The position numbers were made by a program, and so were the translations under genes. This document shows positions 10,175 through 20,121 of a stretch of DNA of 64,000 nucleotides, piece by piece. How positions within the stretch are numbered: the stretch's first letter is position 1; the number at the start of each line of letters is the position of its first letter. The notes beneath the pieces were generated by a model. The model had not been told where the DNA came from. It did no database searches and saw only the letters and a program-made list of their open reading frames with translations. Source of the stretch: Phycisphaerales bacterium (GTDB taxonomy: Bacteria > Planctomycetota > Phycisphaerae > Phycisphaerales > UBA1924); assembly GCA_015487555.1 (NCBI GenBank), contig WFPK01000053.1:1-64000 (forward strand), in the 5' to 3' direction.

Positions 10175-11242
10175 TCACTTCCCTTCGCCAGCATCTTCAT
10201 CGGTGGTTGCGTCGGGGTCCTGCGAATCGTTGATCTGGGTTGATTTGATGACTTTTTCAATCGGGAGTACCCGCAAGATGAAAAGCCCGAGCTCGTAGAG
10301 CAGATACAACGGCGTGGCCAAGAGCAGCATCGACAAAGGATCGGCCGGGGTCATAAAAGCACCGAGAATCGCGCTGACCGCGATGGCGTGCTTGCGGTAT
10401 CTGCTCATGAGTTGGGGGTTGAGTATGCCGATCCACCCGAGCATCACCACCACCACAGGCGTCTGAAACGCGATTCCAAAGGCCAATCCCATATTGAGGA
10501 TGGTCTTGATGTATTCGGATATCCGGTATTGCTGGGCGATGCCGATATCCGAGGTGAGGTTGATGACCCGGATGATTGGGTTGCCGTTCTCAATCCCCAC
10601 GCAGACGCGTTGTTGGAGCAAGGCCTGGTTGATCCACATCATGCCCGGGGTCGGATCGGGCGGATCGGCTTGGAGCACGGGGATCATTGGGAAGACAATG
10701 TCGTGGGGCACAGGGGCAGTTGGTACGCTCAGCTCGCTGCTGACACTGGCGCCGAATCCGATAAAGAACGCCAGGATCACCGGAAGGATGATGAAGTAGA
10801 GAAAGAGCATGCTCAAGACTGTGAGCAGGGCTGAGAACGGGATCAGGAGATGGACGATTTTGCGTTCGTGCTTGTAGAGCCCCGGGGAGACAAAGAGCCA
10901 GAGCTGATAGAGCAACCAGGGTGAACCAAGGAGAATGGTCACGATCAGCGCGATCTGCATGACGGCTCCGAAGGTCTCGAACATGCCAGTTGCCAGCAGT
11001 TGAGACCCTTGCCCAGCTTTGGTGAGCTGGTTGCGGGCTGGATCGAGCAGCATCTGAAGCAGGGGGCGTCCAAAGGCAAATGCGATGACAAAAATCGGCA
11101 CAACACCCACGATTGCAAAAAAAACGCGTTTTCTCAGATCATCGAGGTGATCGCCAAACGACATCATTGCCGAATCCGAGAGTTCAAACGAATCGGGTTC
11201 GTCGCGGCCGGGGAGCTGACTTGGTGATCGTGGGGTGAACAT
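10175..11242 (-). CDS. tatC: Twin-arginine translocase subunit TatC
   Basis: SFGDHLDDLRKRVFFAI, multi-TM, GSPWLLYQLWLFVSPGLYKHERK. Confidence 0.92.
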   Translation of the reverse strand: MFTPRSPSQLPGRDEPDSFELSDSAMMSFGDHLDDLRKRVFFAIVGVVPIFVIAFAFGRPLLQMLLDPARNQLTKAGQGSQLLATGMFETFGAVMQIALIVTILLGSPWLLYQLWLFVSPGLYKHERKIVHLLIPFSALLTVLSMLFLYFIILPVILAFFIGFGASVSSELSVPTAPVPHDIVFPMIPVLQADPPDPTPGMMWINQALLQQRVCVGIENGNPIIRVINLTSDIGIAQQYRISEYIKTILNMGLAFGIAFQTPVVVVMLGWIGILNPQLMSRYRKHAIAVSAILGAFMTPADPLSMLLLATPLYLLYELGLFILRVLPIEKVIKSTQINDSQDPDATTDEDAGEGK

Positions 11243-11360
11243 TGGGGAGGTTCAATATCGTATACAGGGAGTCAAGGCGGGTGCTGGCCTGGCGGATTGG
11301 AACAATTGCGTCCAAAATCGGTAAAACCAGACGGAAAGAGATCGACCGGGCATCTTAGCA

Positions 11361-12008
11361 GTGGCAAGGGCACATAATTGGCACCATGAGGGGCAAGGGC
11401 GCGTGGATGAGCAGGATTTGAGTGAGTCGGTGATCCAGGCCGCGATTGCGGGGGATCGTGGTGCGCTCGATCAACTCTGGAAGCAATCTCGGCGGTGGGT
11501 GGGGGCGGTTCTCTTGGCACACAAACCCCGCGAGGCAGACCTTGAGGATCTTTTGCAGGCGGTGGCGATGCAGGTCTGTCGAAAAATCTCGTCCGTTCAT
11601 GAGCCCAAGGCATTCAAGTCTTGGCTTCGGACAGTAGCGATCAATGCTGCCCGTGAGGAGGGACGAAAAACAACCCGGCGCAGACGCTCGATGCTTCGGC
11701 TGGTGGGTATGGAGCAGGCAAATCAAAGTAACCCAGGATCGGCCGATGTGATTATGGCGGATTGGGACGAGTCGCAACGGGTTTATCAGGCTGTGTTGTC
11801 GCTGCCTGTGGGGTATCGCGAGCCGATACTTTTGCGAGGCGTGCGCTCGATGAGTTATCAGCAGATTGGTGAGGTGCTCGATTTGCCGATCACCACGATC
11901 GAGACACGGATCGCCAGAGGCAGGCGGATGCTCAAAGAACTCTTGGCACAGCAGGATACTGAGCGTGAAGGCAAGCTTTGCAAGCAAGCAGCAGCAGGAG
12001 GTGGATAA
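11361..12008 (+). CDS. ECF-type RNA polymerase sigma factor
   Basis: Region 2-like EADLEDLLQAVAMQVCRK and region 4-like LPVGYREPILLRGVRSMSYQQIGEVLDLPITTIETRIARGRRML. Confidence 0.85.
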   Translation: MARAHNWHHEGQGRVDEQDLSESVIQAAIAGDRGALDQLWKQSRRWVGAVLLAHKPREADLEDLLQAVAMQVCRKISSVHEPKAFKSWLRTVAINAAREEGRKTTRRRRSMLRLVGMEQANQSNPGSADVIMADWDESQRVYQAVLSLPVGYREPILLRGVRSMSYQQIGEVLDLPITTIETRIARGRRMLKELLAQQDTEREGKLCKQAAAGGG

Positions 12009-12685
12009 TGCGTACCAATGAATCAAACGAACAGCCGACTATTCGCTTGTCGGGTGATGAGCGAGATGTGTTGGTTGCCCGGGTTGTTGATGGGGCTGCG
12101 ACCAACACGGATTGGACGACCTTTCGTACCCTGGCTGCCCATGATCCGAGCATTTGGTCTGAGCTTGCAGATACGCAGCAGATTCACGAGTTGATGTCTC
12201 AGCGTGTACAAAGTGAGATCGCAGCTGCCGATCGCATTGAGCTTCCTGGCGGGTTGATCGATGATCGTCCGATGCGTGCTCGGCTTGATCTGGTTTCGCG
12301 CTGGGGTGGTTGGGCGGCAGCAGCAGCGATTTTGATGGTGTGGTTCTTTGGTCAACCGATTTCAACAATGGCTCTCGACGAGCATGATTCGGCAGCTGCG
12401 GGGTTGCTGGGATCGCGCATTTTGCTCGATCAGGCCAAGCCCGACCAGGCGTTCGATCAGTATCTCTCGTCTGGCCAAAGTCTGGGGCGGGTTGTTGGCG
12501 AGATGCCCGAACGGATCGTGATCGAGACGCGTCCGATGCCCAATGGCACAATCGAGGTGCTGTATCTTCGTCAAATCATCGAACGGCAGGTCATTGATCA
12601 TGCATACCGCGAGGTGCGTGACGAAGCGGGCAATGTGATCCCGGTTCCTGTCGAGCTCTCGCCAACGGTCGAACGGGCGTTTTGA
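12008..12685 (+). CDS. Putative anti-sigma factor / single-pass membrane protein
   Basis: Starts at 12008 overlapping sigma gene stop; one TM (WAAAAAILMVWFFG); position downstream of ECF sigma. Confidence 0.55.
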   Translation: MRTNESNEQPTIRLSGDERDVLVARVVDGAATNTDWTTFRTLAAHDPSIWSELADTQQIHELMSQRVQSEIAAADRIELPGGLIDDRPMRARLDLVSRWGGWAAAAAILMVWFFGQPISTMALDEHDSAAAGLLGSRILLDQAKPDQAFDQYLSSGQSLGRVVGEMPERIVIETRPMPNGTIEVLYLRQIIERQVIDHAYREVRDEAGNVIPVPVELSPTVERAF

Positions 12686-12789
12686 ACTGGTCGTGTGTTG
12701 AATCGAATATTGATGACCAGCTCGGTCGATGAGCGCATCTTGATACGAGGTGAATAGAGAAGCCGACCAAACACTCAGGAGATATACAA

Positions 12790-14106
12790 ATGAAAGCTTT
12801 GAAAAACAAACTCAGCAACAAGACACTCACAGCATTGCTGATCGCTGTGACAGGAGTTTCTGCATCGCTGGCATCGGCCCAGTTCCGGGTCGAGCATTCG
12901 GCCAAGAGTGGGCTTGCCCATGAGCATGATGAGCAAGCTGAGCAATCTGTTGTGGTTATCAAAAGTCAGGACGATGAGCATGCCTACGAGATTCGTATTG
13001 TCGATGGCGAAATCACCGTCGCCAGGCTCGATGGCGAAGATTTTGACAAAGAACAGGTCATGCTCGATGGAGAAACCTTGGTTTTTCTCGATGAGAACGG
13101 CGAGACACTTTACACAGTCAAGATGCCCAAGATTCACCAGCCCGGCAAACTCCAACGAGGAAAACACCTCTGGGTTACAACAGACGACGATGGACTTGTC
13201 AATACCAGCGAGCGCGAGTTTGTGGTCAGTCTGGGGGAAATGCACGATGAAGAAAAAGATGGTGCGTTCATTGCGAAAGGGCAGTTCTTTGGCCCCAGCA
13301 AGGTGATGCTGGGAATCAACCTTGGCGAGCCTTCGACAGCACTGCGCAAACACCTCAAACTCAAAGATGGCGTGCAGGCGATTCTGGTTGAAAAAGTGAT
13401 CGAAGGGCTCCCCGCCGATCTTGCTGGGCTTGAGGATTACGATGTGATCGTTTCGATCGATGGCAGCGATCAGGCCAGCGGACAAATTTTGAGCAAGGTC
13501 CTCGCAGAAAAAGATCCGGGCGACACCATGAAACTCATGGTGCTCCGCAGCGGCGAGAAACTCGAACTCAAGGTCGAGCTCGCCGAGTATAATCCTCAAG
13601 CATTGGGCACCATATTGGCGAGCCCGAGCATGATTGTCAAGCCTCAAAATGAGAAGGACAGGATACTCGATGTTCTCGTCGAGCTTGAGAATGCTGATCT
13701 TGGGGAGGATCTGGAAAAAAAACTTGTGCAAATCCAAGAGCAGATTCGCCAGCAGTTCTTTGAATCAAGAGAGCAACGCGAGCTTGCCCGCCAGATGCAG
13801 GCAAAGGCAGTGGATGCGATGCGTGATGCCGAGCGTCAACTGATCGAGTTTCGTGATGGCAAACTGATCGTGCGCTCAGGCGGAGGCATGCAGAGTCCTT
13901 TGCAGGTGCTTCGCGGAAATATCCGTGACCATGTTGAAAATATCGCTCCCGATGGGGTTCATGGGCACATGGATTCGTTGGAAGAACGCCTTGAAGAGCT
14001 CGAAGGTCGGCTTGATCGGCAGATCGACGAGCTGAGCGAGCAGATGGATCGGCTCGCCGAGATGTTCGAGCGGCTGATGGATGCCCTCGAAGACGATGAA
14101 ACTTGA
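12790..14106 (+). CDS. Secreted PDZ-domain protein with C-terminal coiled coil
   Basis: Signal peptide; PDZ segment GVQAILVEKVIEGLPADLAGLEDYDVIVSIDGSDQ..; Glu/Leu/Asp/Arg rich coiled-coil tail. Confidence 0.75.
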   Translation: MKALKNKLSNKTLTALLIAVTGVSASLASAQFRVEHSAKSGLAHEHDEQAEQSVVVIKSQDDEHAYEIRIVDGEITVARLDGEDFDKEQVMLDGETLVFLDENGETLYTVKMPKIHQPGKLQRGKHLWVTTDDDGLVNTSEREFVVSLGEMHDEEKDGAFIAKGQFFGPSKVMLGINLGEPSTALRKHLKLKDGVQAILVEKVIEGLPADLAGLEDYDVIVSIDGSDQASGQILSKVLAEKDPGDTMKLMVLRSGEKLELKVELAEYNPQALGTILASPSMIVKPQNEKDRILDVLVELENADLGEDLEKKLVQIQEQIRQQFFESREQRELARQMQAKAVDAMRDAERQLIEFRDGKLIVRSGGGMQSPLQVLRGNIRDHVENIAPDGVHGHMDSLEERLEELEGRLDRQIDELSEQMDRLAEMFERLMDALEDDET

Positions 14107-14282
14107 TGAACAACCATTGATGAACTGCAAAAAAATGCATCCTCGTTGAAACTTGCGTGTAGAACCATTGAAATCAGAAGCGTTTCGATCCCAATCACCG
14201 ATCGGCACTTCTCGAACAAGCCTGTTCTGACGAGCTGAAAATCTGACCACGACGCCGATCCTGGTTCCACAGGATCGACACC

Positions 14283-14320
14283 GGCAGCTGCGCGACGAGA
14301 CCCCGTGCAGCTGCCATTTT
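14283..14320 (+). terminator. Rho-independent terminator-like hairpin after the PDZ gene
   Basis: GGCAGCTGC (14283-14291) / GCAGCTGCC (14307-14315) followed by ATTTTT; a second hairpin CAGGCCA/TGGCCTG at 14348-14367. Confidence 0.7.
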
Positions 14321-14441
14321 TCAAGCTATTTTTACAGCGTTCTCTTTCAGGCCACATTTTTGGCCTGTATTTCTCTTTGGAATGAACGAAACCTGTTGGC
14401 GGTGCGTTTGGTATGATAAAAAGACCATTGCGGAGATACAG

Positions 14442-15563
14442 ATGACCAACGACTCATCAGCACCAAAGCCGGGCGAAGAAGAGCCGAGTGAAGGAAAGCC
14501 GGGTGAAGGAAAAACAGGTGAAGGAAAGACAGGCGAAGAGATGCTCGCGGGGGTTCGTGAGACCTACGACGCGCTCAAAGCCGAGATATCCAAGGTGATC
14601 GTCGGGCAAGACGAGGTGGTCGATCAGATTTTGCTCGCGATTTTTTCTCGTGGGCACGCGATGCTTGTGGGCGTGCCCGGGCTTGCCAAGACTTTATTGA
14701 TCTCGACGATTGCCCAGGCGATGGAGCTCGAGTTCTCGCGGATTCAGTTTACGCCTGATCTGATGCCTACGGATATTACAGGGACCGAGGTGATCGAGGA
14801 GGATAAGGCAACGGGGCATCGCTCGCTGCGCTTTGTCAGAGGGCCGATCTTTGCCAATGTGGTGTTGGCCGACGAGATCAACCGCACGCCTCCGAAAACC
14901 CAGGCAGCGATGCTCGAAGCGATGCAGGAGCGGCAGGTGACGATTGGCGGGGCGCGCCATGTCTTGCCCAGTCCGTTCTTTGTGCTCGCGACCCAGAATC
15001 CGCTCGAACAGGAGGGAACTTATCCGCTTCCCGAAGCCCAGCTTGACCGGTTTATGCTTCAGGTGATGGTTGGGTATCCTGATGAGTCAGAGGAGCTCGA
15101 GGTGATCCGCCGAAGTGCGCGCAAAGGTGAAATCGAGATTCGTGCGGTGGTCGATGGGCAGCAGGTTGCTGATGCCCAGCACATTATTCAGCATGCCCCG
15201 GTGCCCGAGCATGTGCTTCGATACGCCCTTCGCCTTGTCCGCTCGACCCGGGCCAACGAGTGCGATCGGGTGCCTGCGATTGTTCAGGACTATGTTTCCT
15301 GGGGCGCTGGGCCACGGGCGAGCGAAGCCCTTGTTCTGGGGGCAAAGGCCCATGCACTGCTTATTGGCAACGGCATCGTGGGGATTGATTCGGTCCGTGC
15401 TGTTGCGCATCCAGTCCTTCGTCACCGAATTTTGACCAACTTTCACGCCCAGGCAGACCAAACGACGACCGATATGATTGTGGATCAGTTACTCGACGAG
15501 GTGCCCGAACATGCGATGAATAATGCAGGTCGAGCACACGCCCAGCGGGTGATTGGCACTTAG
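14442..15563 (+). CDS. MoxR family AAA+ ATPase
   Basis: VGVPGLAKTLLISTIAQAMELEFSRIQFTPDLMPTDITGTEV and ADEINRTPPKTQAAMLEAMQE motifs; ATG at 14442. Confidence 0.93.
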   Translation: MTNDSSAPKPGEEEPSEGKPGEGKTGEGKTGEEMLAGVRETYDALKAEISKVIVGQDEVVDQILLAIFSRGHAMLVGVPGLAKTLLISTIAQAMELEFSRIQFTPDLMPTDITGTEVIEEDKATGHRSLRFVRGPIFANVVLADEINRTPPKTQAAMLEAMQERQVTIGGARHVLPSPFFVLATQNPLEQEGTYPLPEAQLDRFMLQVMVGYPDESEELEVIRRSARKGEIEIRAVVDGQQVADAQHIIQHAPVPEHVLRYALRLVRSTRANECDRVPAIVQDYVSWGAGPRASEALVLGAKAHALLIGNGIVGIDSVRAVAHPVLRHRILTNFHAQADQTTTDMIVDQLLDEVPEHAMNNAGRAHAQRVIGT

Positions 15564-15594
15564 TGGGGTGATTTTGAATATTTTGATCCCAAGA

Positions 15595-15619
15595 TCAGTA
15601 TATCTTGATACGATATTGA
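15595..15619. promoter_or_regulatory. Candidate Rrf2 autoregulatory operator (imperfect dyad)
   Basis: TCAGTATATCTTGATACGATATTGA: outer arms TCArTAT...ATAyTGA are complementary; about 60 bp upstream of the Rrf2 gene. Confidence 0.4.
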
Positions 15620-15679
15620 GGCTTTTTTCCGTATACATATGCTTTGTGATCACACCAGACGATTGAGAAGGATTTTGCT

Positions 15680-16144
15680 TTGCTCTCACAGACTACCGAA
15701 TATGCACTTCGCTCGATGAGCTGTCTTGCCTATATGCCCGACGAGTTGGTATCGACCGCCCAACTCGCCGAGGTCACGCTTGTCCCAATGAACTACCTCG
15801 CCAAGGTGCTCCAGCTGCTGGCCAAGGCAGGGCTGATCACCGGACGACGCGGGGTTGGAGGCGGGTATCGGCTCAAACGCTCCGCTCGGGATATCTCCAT
15901 ACTCGATGTCATCAATGCCATCGACCCGATCGAACGGATCACCACATGCCCGCTTCATCTCGAAAATCACTCGGGCAAGCTCTGTCCATTGCACGGGCGA
16001 CTCGATGCAGCAGCCAAGACCATTATCGAACAGTTTGGTGGTATTTCGCTGCACGATATGCTCGCAGAAGACCCCACCGTCCGCCCGCTCTGCAATACCG
16101 AAATGCTTCGGCGGGTCGATCTGACCATGGGTGAGTCGGGCTAA
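15680..16144 (+). CDS. Rrf2 family transcriptional regulator, putative Fe-S type
   Basis: TTG start; LSQTTEYALRSMSCLA..., GLITGRRGVGGGYRLKR winged-helix; Cys residues in TTCPLHLENHSGKLCPLH. Confidence 0.88.
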   Translation: MLSQTTEYALRSMSCLAYMPDELVSTAQLAEVTLVPMNYLAKVLQLLAKAGLITGRRGVGGGYRLKRSARDISILDVINAIDPIERITTCPLHLENHSGKLCPLHGRLDAAAKTIIEQFGGISLHDMLAEDPTVRPLCNTEMLRRVDLTMGESG

Positions 16145-16219
16145 ACCAAAGCCCAATGTGCGCAAGTCCTTGTTATCAGGGTTATCAGGGTTGTCAGGGA
16201 TGACCTTGTCGGGATCGGT

Positions 16220-17908
16220 GTGTACGATCGTTGCGTGAGCGAACACAAGAACAAATCAGGGCACGCACTCATGGATCAAAAACCAGATCAAGCGACCGAT
16301 CAGGCTTCTCAAGAGGAGGCTGATGTTCATCATCTCGAACAGCAACGACGCGAAAATCGTGATGCGGTGATCGCATTGGGTATGCTGCCTTATGGCCTGC
16401 GGACCGATGAGCTGATCTCCCTGGCCGATGCCCACGGACGATACGACGAGCAGGCCGACCAAGCATACAAAGCTTCAAATCAAGCTCGCAAACAAGCCAG
16501 GCGGGATAATCCGGAAATCAGCGAGGACGACCTGCCTGCGATTGTGGATGATCGCCCGCGCGTCAAGGTCGCGGGTCGGGTGATGCTCCACCGAGACAAC
16601 GGCAAGCTCATCTGGCTCAATCTCCGCGATCACACCCGAGACACCTTCCAGATTGCGGTGTCCAAGCGCGATTGCGAAGAGAGCGGATTCAAGTTCGCCA
16701 AGGTGCTCGATGGCGGTGATATTGTGATCGCCGAGGGGCCACTCACGATGACCAACACCGGCGAGATCACCTGCTGGGTCGATACCCTGACCCCGGCGAG
16801 CAAGTGTCTCGTGCCCCCGCCCGAGAAGCATGCGGGGTTGCAGGACACCGAGCGGAGGTATCGTCAGCGGTATATGGATATGTGGGCCAATCCAGAAACG
16901 ACCCGGACGCTGATGCTGCGCTCGAAGCTGATGAGCGCGATGCGTCGGTACCTTGAACGACAGGGTTTCATCGAGGTCGAGACGCCGGTTTTGCAGACGC
17001 AGGCCGGCGGGGCTGCTGCTCGGCCGTTCTTGACGCATATGAATGCGCTGAGTCTGGATTTGTCATTGCGGATTGCGCCCGAGCTGTATCTCAAACGGCT
17101 GTTGGTCGGCGGGATGCCTCGGGTCTTTGAGGTGAGCCGAAACTTTCGCAACGAAGGGCTCGATAAGAGTCATAACCCCGAGTTTACGAGTCTCGAGGTC
17201 TATCAGGCCTTTGGGAACTACGAGACGATGATGGAGCTGACCGAGGGGTTGATCCGCGAGCTGGCGGTGCTGGCTGCAACTGAGCAGGCGGGGAAATCAG
17301 ATGCGATGCCCTTTGGCGAGTTGACGATTGATTATCAATCAGCGTTCGAGAAGATCACTTATGCCCAGCTTTTCGAGAAGGCACTCGGATTCTCGATCGA
17401 CGAGATTGACAAAGCGCGGAGCGAATGCGAAAAGCGTGGATTCAAGACCAAGAGCAAGGATGGCACGCCGATTGATGACATTTTCATCATCAACGAGCTC
17501 TTTGAAGAGGTGGCCGAGGCGATGATTGATCCGTCGAGGCCGACCTTTGTGATGGATTATCCTGCGTCGCTCTCGCCGTTGACTCGCCCCAAGCCCGGGA
17601 CGCTCGATGATGTGGTGCCCTTGGCTGATCGGTGGGATTTATTCATCGGCGGCATGGAGATCGGCCCGGCGTACACCGAGCTCAATGACCCTGATATTCA
17701 GGAAGCCAAGTTCCGCGAGCAGCTCGCCGGCGTGGACGACGAAGAATCGACCTTCCGCACCTTCGACGAGGACTTTGTCAATGCGCTCAAGGTCGGGATG
17801 CCGCCAGCGGGTGGGTTAGGGCTTGGGATGGATCGGATTGTGATGTTGCTGGCGAATCAGCGTTCGATCCGCGATGTGCTGCCGTTCCCCATGATGAAAC
17901 CAGTTTGA
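16220..17908 (+). CDS. lysS: Lysine--tRNA ligase, class II
   Basis: KVAGRVMLHRDNGKLIWLNLRD OB fold; FIEVETPVLQTQAGGAAARPF; RVFEVSRNFRNEG; GLGLGMDRIVMLLANQRSIRDVLPFP. True start may be internal (e.g. ATG at 16271). Confidence 0.95.
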   Translation: MYDRCVSEHKNKSGHALMDQKPDQATDQASQEEADVHHLEQQRRENRDAVIALGMLPYGLRTDELISLADAHGRYDEQADQAYKASNQARKQARRDNPEISEDDLPAIVDDRPRVKVAGRVMLHRDNGKLIWLNLRDHTRDTFQIAVSKRDCEESGFKFAKVLDGGDIVIAEGPLTMTNTGEITCWVDTLTPASKCLVPPPEKHAGLQDTERRYRQRYMDMWANPETTRTLMLRSKLMSAMRRYLERQGFIEVETPVLQTQAGGAAARPFLTHMNALSLDLSLRIAPELYLKRLLVGGMPRVFEVSRNFRNEGLDKSHNPEFTSLEVYQAFGNYETMMELTEGLIRELAVLAATEQAGKSDAMPFGELTIDYQSAFEKITYAQLFEKALGFSIDEIDKARSECEKRGFKTKSKDGTPIDDIFIINELFEEVAEAMIDPSRPTFVMDYPASLSPLTRPKPGTLDDVVPLADRWDLFIGGMEIGPAYTELNDPDIQEAKFREQLAGVDDEESTFRTFDEDFVNALKVGMPPAGGLGLGMDRIVMLLANQRSIRDVLPFPMMKPV

Positions 17909-17965
17909 AACCAGTTTGAAACCAGTTTGAAGCCGATTTAAAATCTGCTCATGTATCCAAAAAAA

Positions 17966-17985
17966 CACCCCGCATCGGCGGGGTG
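17966..17985 (-). terminator. Terminator-like hairpin between convergent genes
   Basis: CACCCCGC atcg GCGGGGTG, with an A run on its left (T run on the minus strand). Confidence 0.7.
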
Positions 17986-18014
17986 CTTTGGTGTCTGATG
18001 ATGCGTTGTGAGGA

Positions 18015-19145
18015 TCAGCCCTCAGGAGATTCCGACTTAGGTTTGTTCTCTCGAATCGGGCGACCCTGCTCATCTCGTACGCGTGTATCGATCACTTCGC
18101 CGGTCTTTGGATCGGTGATAAGCATGTCAAATCCATTCTCCGCGACACGCTTGCGTTCGTGGAGCACATTGATCGTTTTGATCGTCGGCGAGATTTCCGG
18201 GAACTCGCGTCGCTCACGCATGAGCTTGAAAATAGTCGTCGCTTCATCGAACGAGAGCTTGCGGAATGCCTGGTCAAACTCGAGGAGGTCCTCGAACTGC
18301 TGTCCGGGGTCAGAGCTCAAATCTTTCTCGAATGCACGAAGGGCCTGCGATTCGGGTGAAGTAAAACCTGCCTCGTCGATCAAGCTTCCGATTTGGCTGA
18401 TTGCTTCAGCGAGCATCGCGTTGTAGGTGATCTCGGCTTCGAGGATTGAATCTTCGAGCACGAAACGCATGACTTCTTCGAGTCCATTCTCCGCATCGAG
18501 CACCTGAATCTCATCGGTGATTGCTTTTTTGTATTCTTGTACGATGTACTGGTTCATGCCGCCTTGGACGCGGGTGAGGATATTGAGATTGAGCAGTTGT
18601 TGGGAGAGTGTGGTGGAAGGGACGAGTGGTTTGAGCATCTCGGCGATGCGTCCCATCTCGTCGATATTGGAGATATCGAAGTTTTTGATGAGTCCGCCGG
18701 TGAGTTCCCAATAGAGATCGAGGTTGTCAATGACCATGAGTTCGAGCCGATATCGGCGGGAATAGATCACAGGCATGATTCGCTCGACCGACTTTGGGCC
18801 GACATTCGGGTTTGAACGCAGCGCGAGGATATCGGGCAGCTGACGGAGTCTGAGAATTCGACCATCAGGACCAATCTTGGCAAGCTTAGGGTAGGGCACA
18901 TTGATCGGGAGCTTGAGCACATCGCTCTTATCCTTGCTTCGGGTGACATTGACCGCAGACTTGGGTTTGGGCGCAGCAGGTTGAGGGGCGGCCTGTGGGG
19001 CTTGTTGTGCTGGTGGCGGGGTATAGGTCGGCTGTTCCTTGGCAGGTTTGGTCGGTGGGGGAGCCACCTGGGCAAACGAAGGCAAGGCAGCGAGCCCGAT
19101 GGCGAGCCCGCTGACGATGAGCATGGTGTTCATTCTCTGGTTCAT
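18015..19145 (-). CDS. Hypothetical secreted protein, Pro/Ala-rich N-terminus
   Basis: ATG at 19145 gives signal peptide MNQRMNTMLIVSGLAIGLAALPSFAQ; no family recognised. Confidence 0.7.
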   Translation of the reverse strand: MNQRMNTMLIVSGLAIGLAALPSFAQVAPPPTKPAKEQPTYTPPPAQQAPQAAPQPAAPKPKSAVNVTRSKDKSDVLKLPINVPYPKLAKIGPDGRILRLRQLPDILALRSNPNVGPKSVERIMPVIYSRRYRLELMVIDNLDLYWELTGGLIKNFDISNIDEMGRIAEMLKPLVPSTTLSQQLLNLNILTRVQGGMNQYIVQEYKKAITDEIQVLDAENGLEEVMRFVLEDSILEAEITYNAMLAEAISQIGSLIDEAGFTSPESQALRAFEKDLSSDPGQQFEDLLEFDQAFRKLSFDEATTIFKLMRERREFPEISPTIKTINVLHERKRVAENGFDMLITDPKTGEVIDTRVRDEQGRPIRENKPKSESPEG

Positions 19146-19431
19146 GTCGTATTCCTCCCGATCCGGCTCTTTTTTCATCCGGCTTGTCTGGTGAAGCAGT
19201 TGTTTTGGTTTGTTTGATCTGGCGTACGCTGGATATGCACACAGGATATGCACATACAGGCCTCGAACACACGCACCGACGGACGATCCTCCAAGGGTAC
19301 CCCTTGATCGACACAATGCCGACACCACTCAAACGCATCGAGGCACCAATTATGACGCTCAATTCGGGATTGAGTTCTCAATTCTTGATTTTTTGGATGC
19401 ACTATCCAGAATTTTCGGACTATAAACCGCC

Positions 19432-20010
19432 ATGCCCACCCCAAAGACGCCCGCAGACCCAAACCCTGACCGAAACATCCTTGCCCAGGCCATCGCGGAC
19501 GCTTCGCTCTTGCGAGGCTCGTTTACCCTCCGATCAGGGCGGACGAGCACCTACTACCTCGATAAATACCGGTTCTCAACCAAGCCTGAAATCCTTGCCC
19601 AGCTCGGCGAGCTCTTCAAAGAACAGATCGGGCAGATCGAGCAAGAAGTCGGCACGGTTCATCAGCTCGCCGGGGCTGAGCTCGGAGGCATCCCGCTTGT
19701 CACCGTTGCTGGGCTCTCCACCGGGCTCACGACGATCTTCGTCCGCAATGCCAAAAAAGACTACGGCACCGCCAAGCAGGTCGAGGGGATCATCAACCAA
19801 GGCGATGTGGTCATCTTCATCGAAGATGTCGCCACCACCGGCGGCCAAGCCCTCGAAGCAATCGAGGTGCTCAAATCGCTGGGCGCAACGGTGCCCGCGA
19901 TGATGACCGTCATCGACCGGGAAGAAGGTGCCCGTGAAAATATCGAAGCAGCTGGCGTGAAGTTCGTCGCGCTCTTCACCAAGGGTGATCTGGGTGTAGA
20001 CGAAGAATAA
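19432..20010 (+). CDS. pyrE: Orotate phosphoribosyltransferase
   Basis: LRGSFTLRSGRTSTYYLDKY and VVIFIEDVATTGGQALEAIEVLKSLGA PRPP-binding motif. Confidence 0.92.
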   Translation: MPTPKTPADPNPDRNILAQAIADASLLRGSFTLRSGRTSTYYLDKYRFSTKPEILAQLGELFKEQIGQIEQEVGTVHQLAGAELGGIPLVTVAGLSTGLTTIFVRNAKKDYGTAKQVEGIINQGDVVIFIEDVATTGGQALEAIEVLKSLGATVPAMMTVIDREEGARENIEAAGVKFVALFTKGDLGVDEE

Positions 20011-20020
20011 TCCAAATTTG

Positions 20021-20116
20021 GGTGCCACTACTCGCCCGAAGGGCGCAGTAGTGCTTGCTTAAAAACACAAAATATCCAAAGACATTACTGCGCCGAAGAC
20101 GGCGAGTAATGGCACC
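20021..20116. repeat. 96-bp paired-hairpin inverted repeat (REPIN/BIME-like)
   Basis: GGTGCCACTACTCGCC (20021-20036) vs GGCGAGTAATGGCACC (20101-20116), complementary with one mismatch; each half also folds internally. Confidence 0.75.
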
Positions 20117-20121
20117 TCGCC

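Noticed and set aside
12775-13737. 320-aa minus-strand ORF opposite the PDZ gene
   Set aside because: Shadow ORF; the plus-strand frame has signal peptide, PDZ domain and coiled coil.
14442-14545. Repetitive EGKTGEGKTGEE N-terminus of the MoxR protein as a functional motif
   Set aside because: Simple 15-bp coding repeat in a disordered tail; no specific function can be supported.
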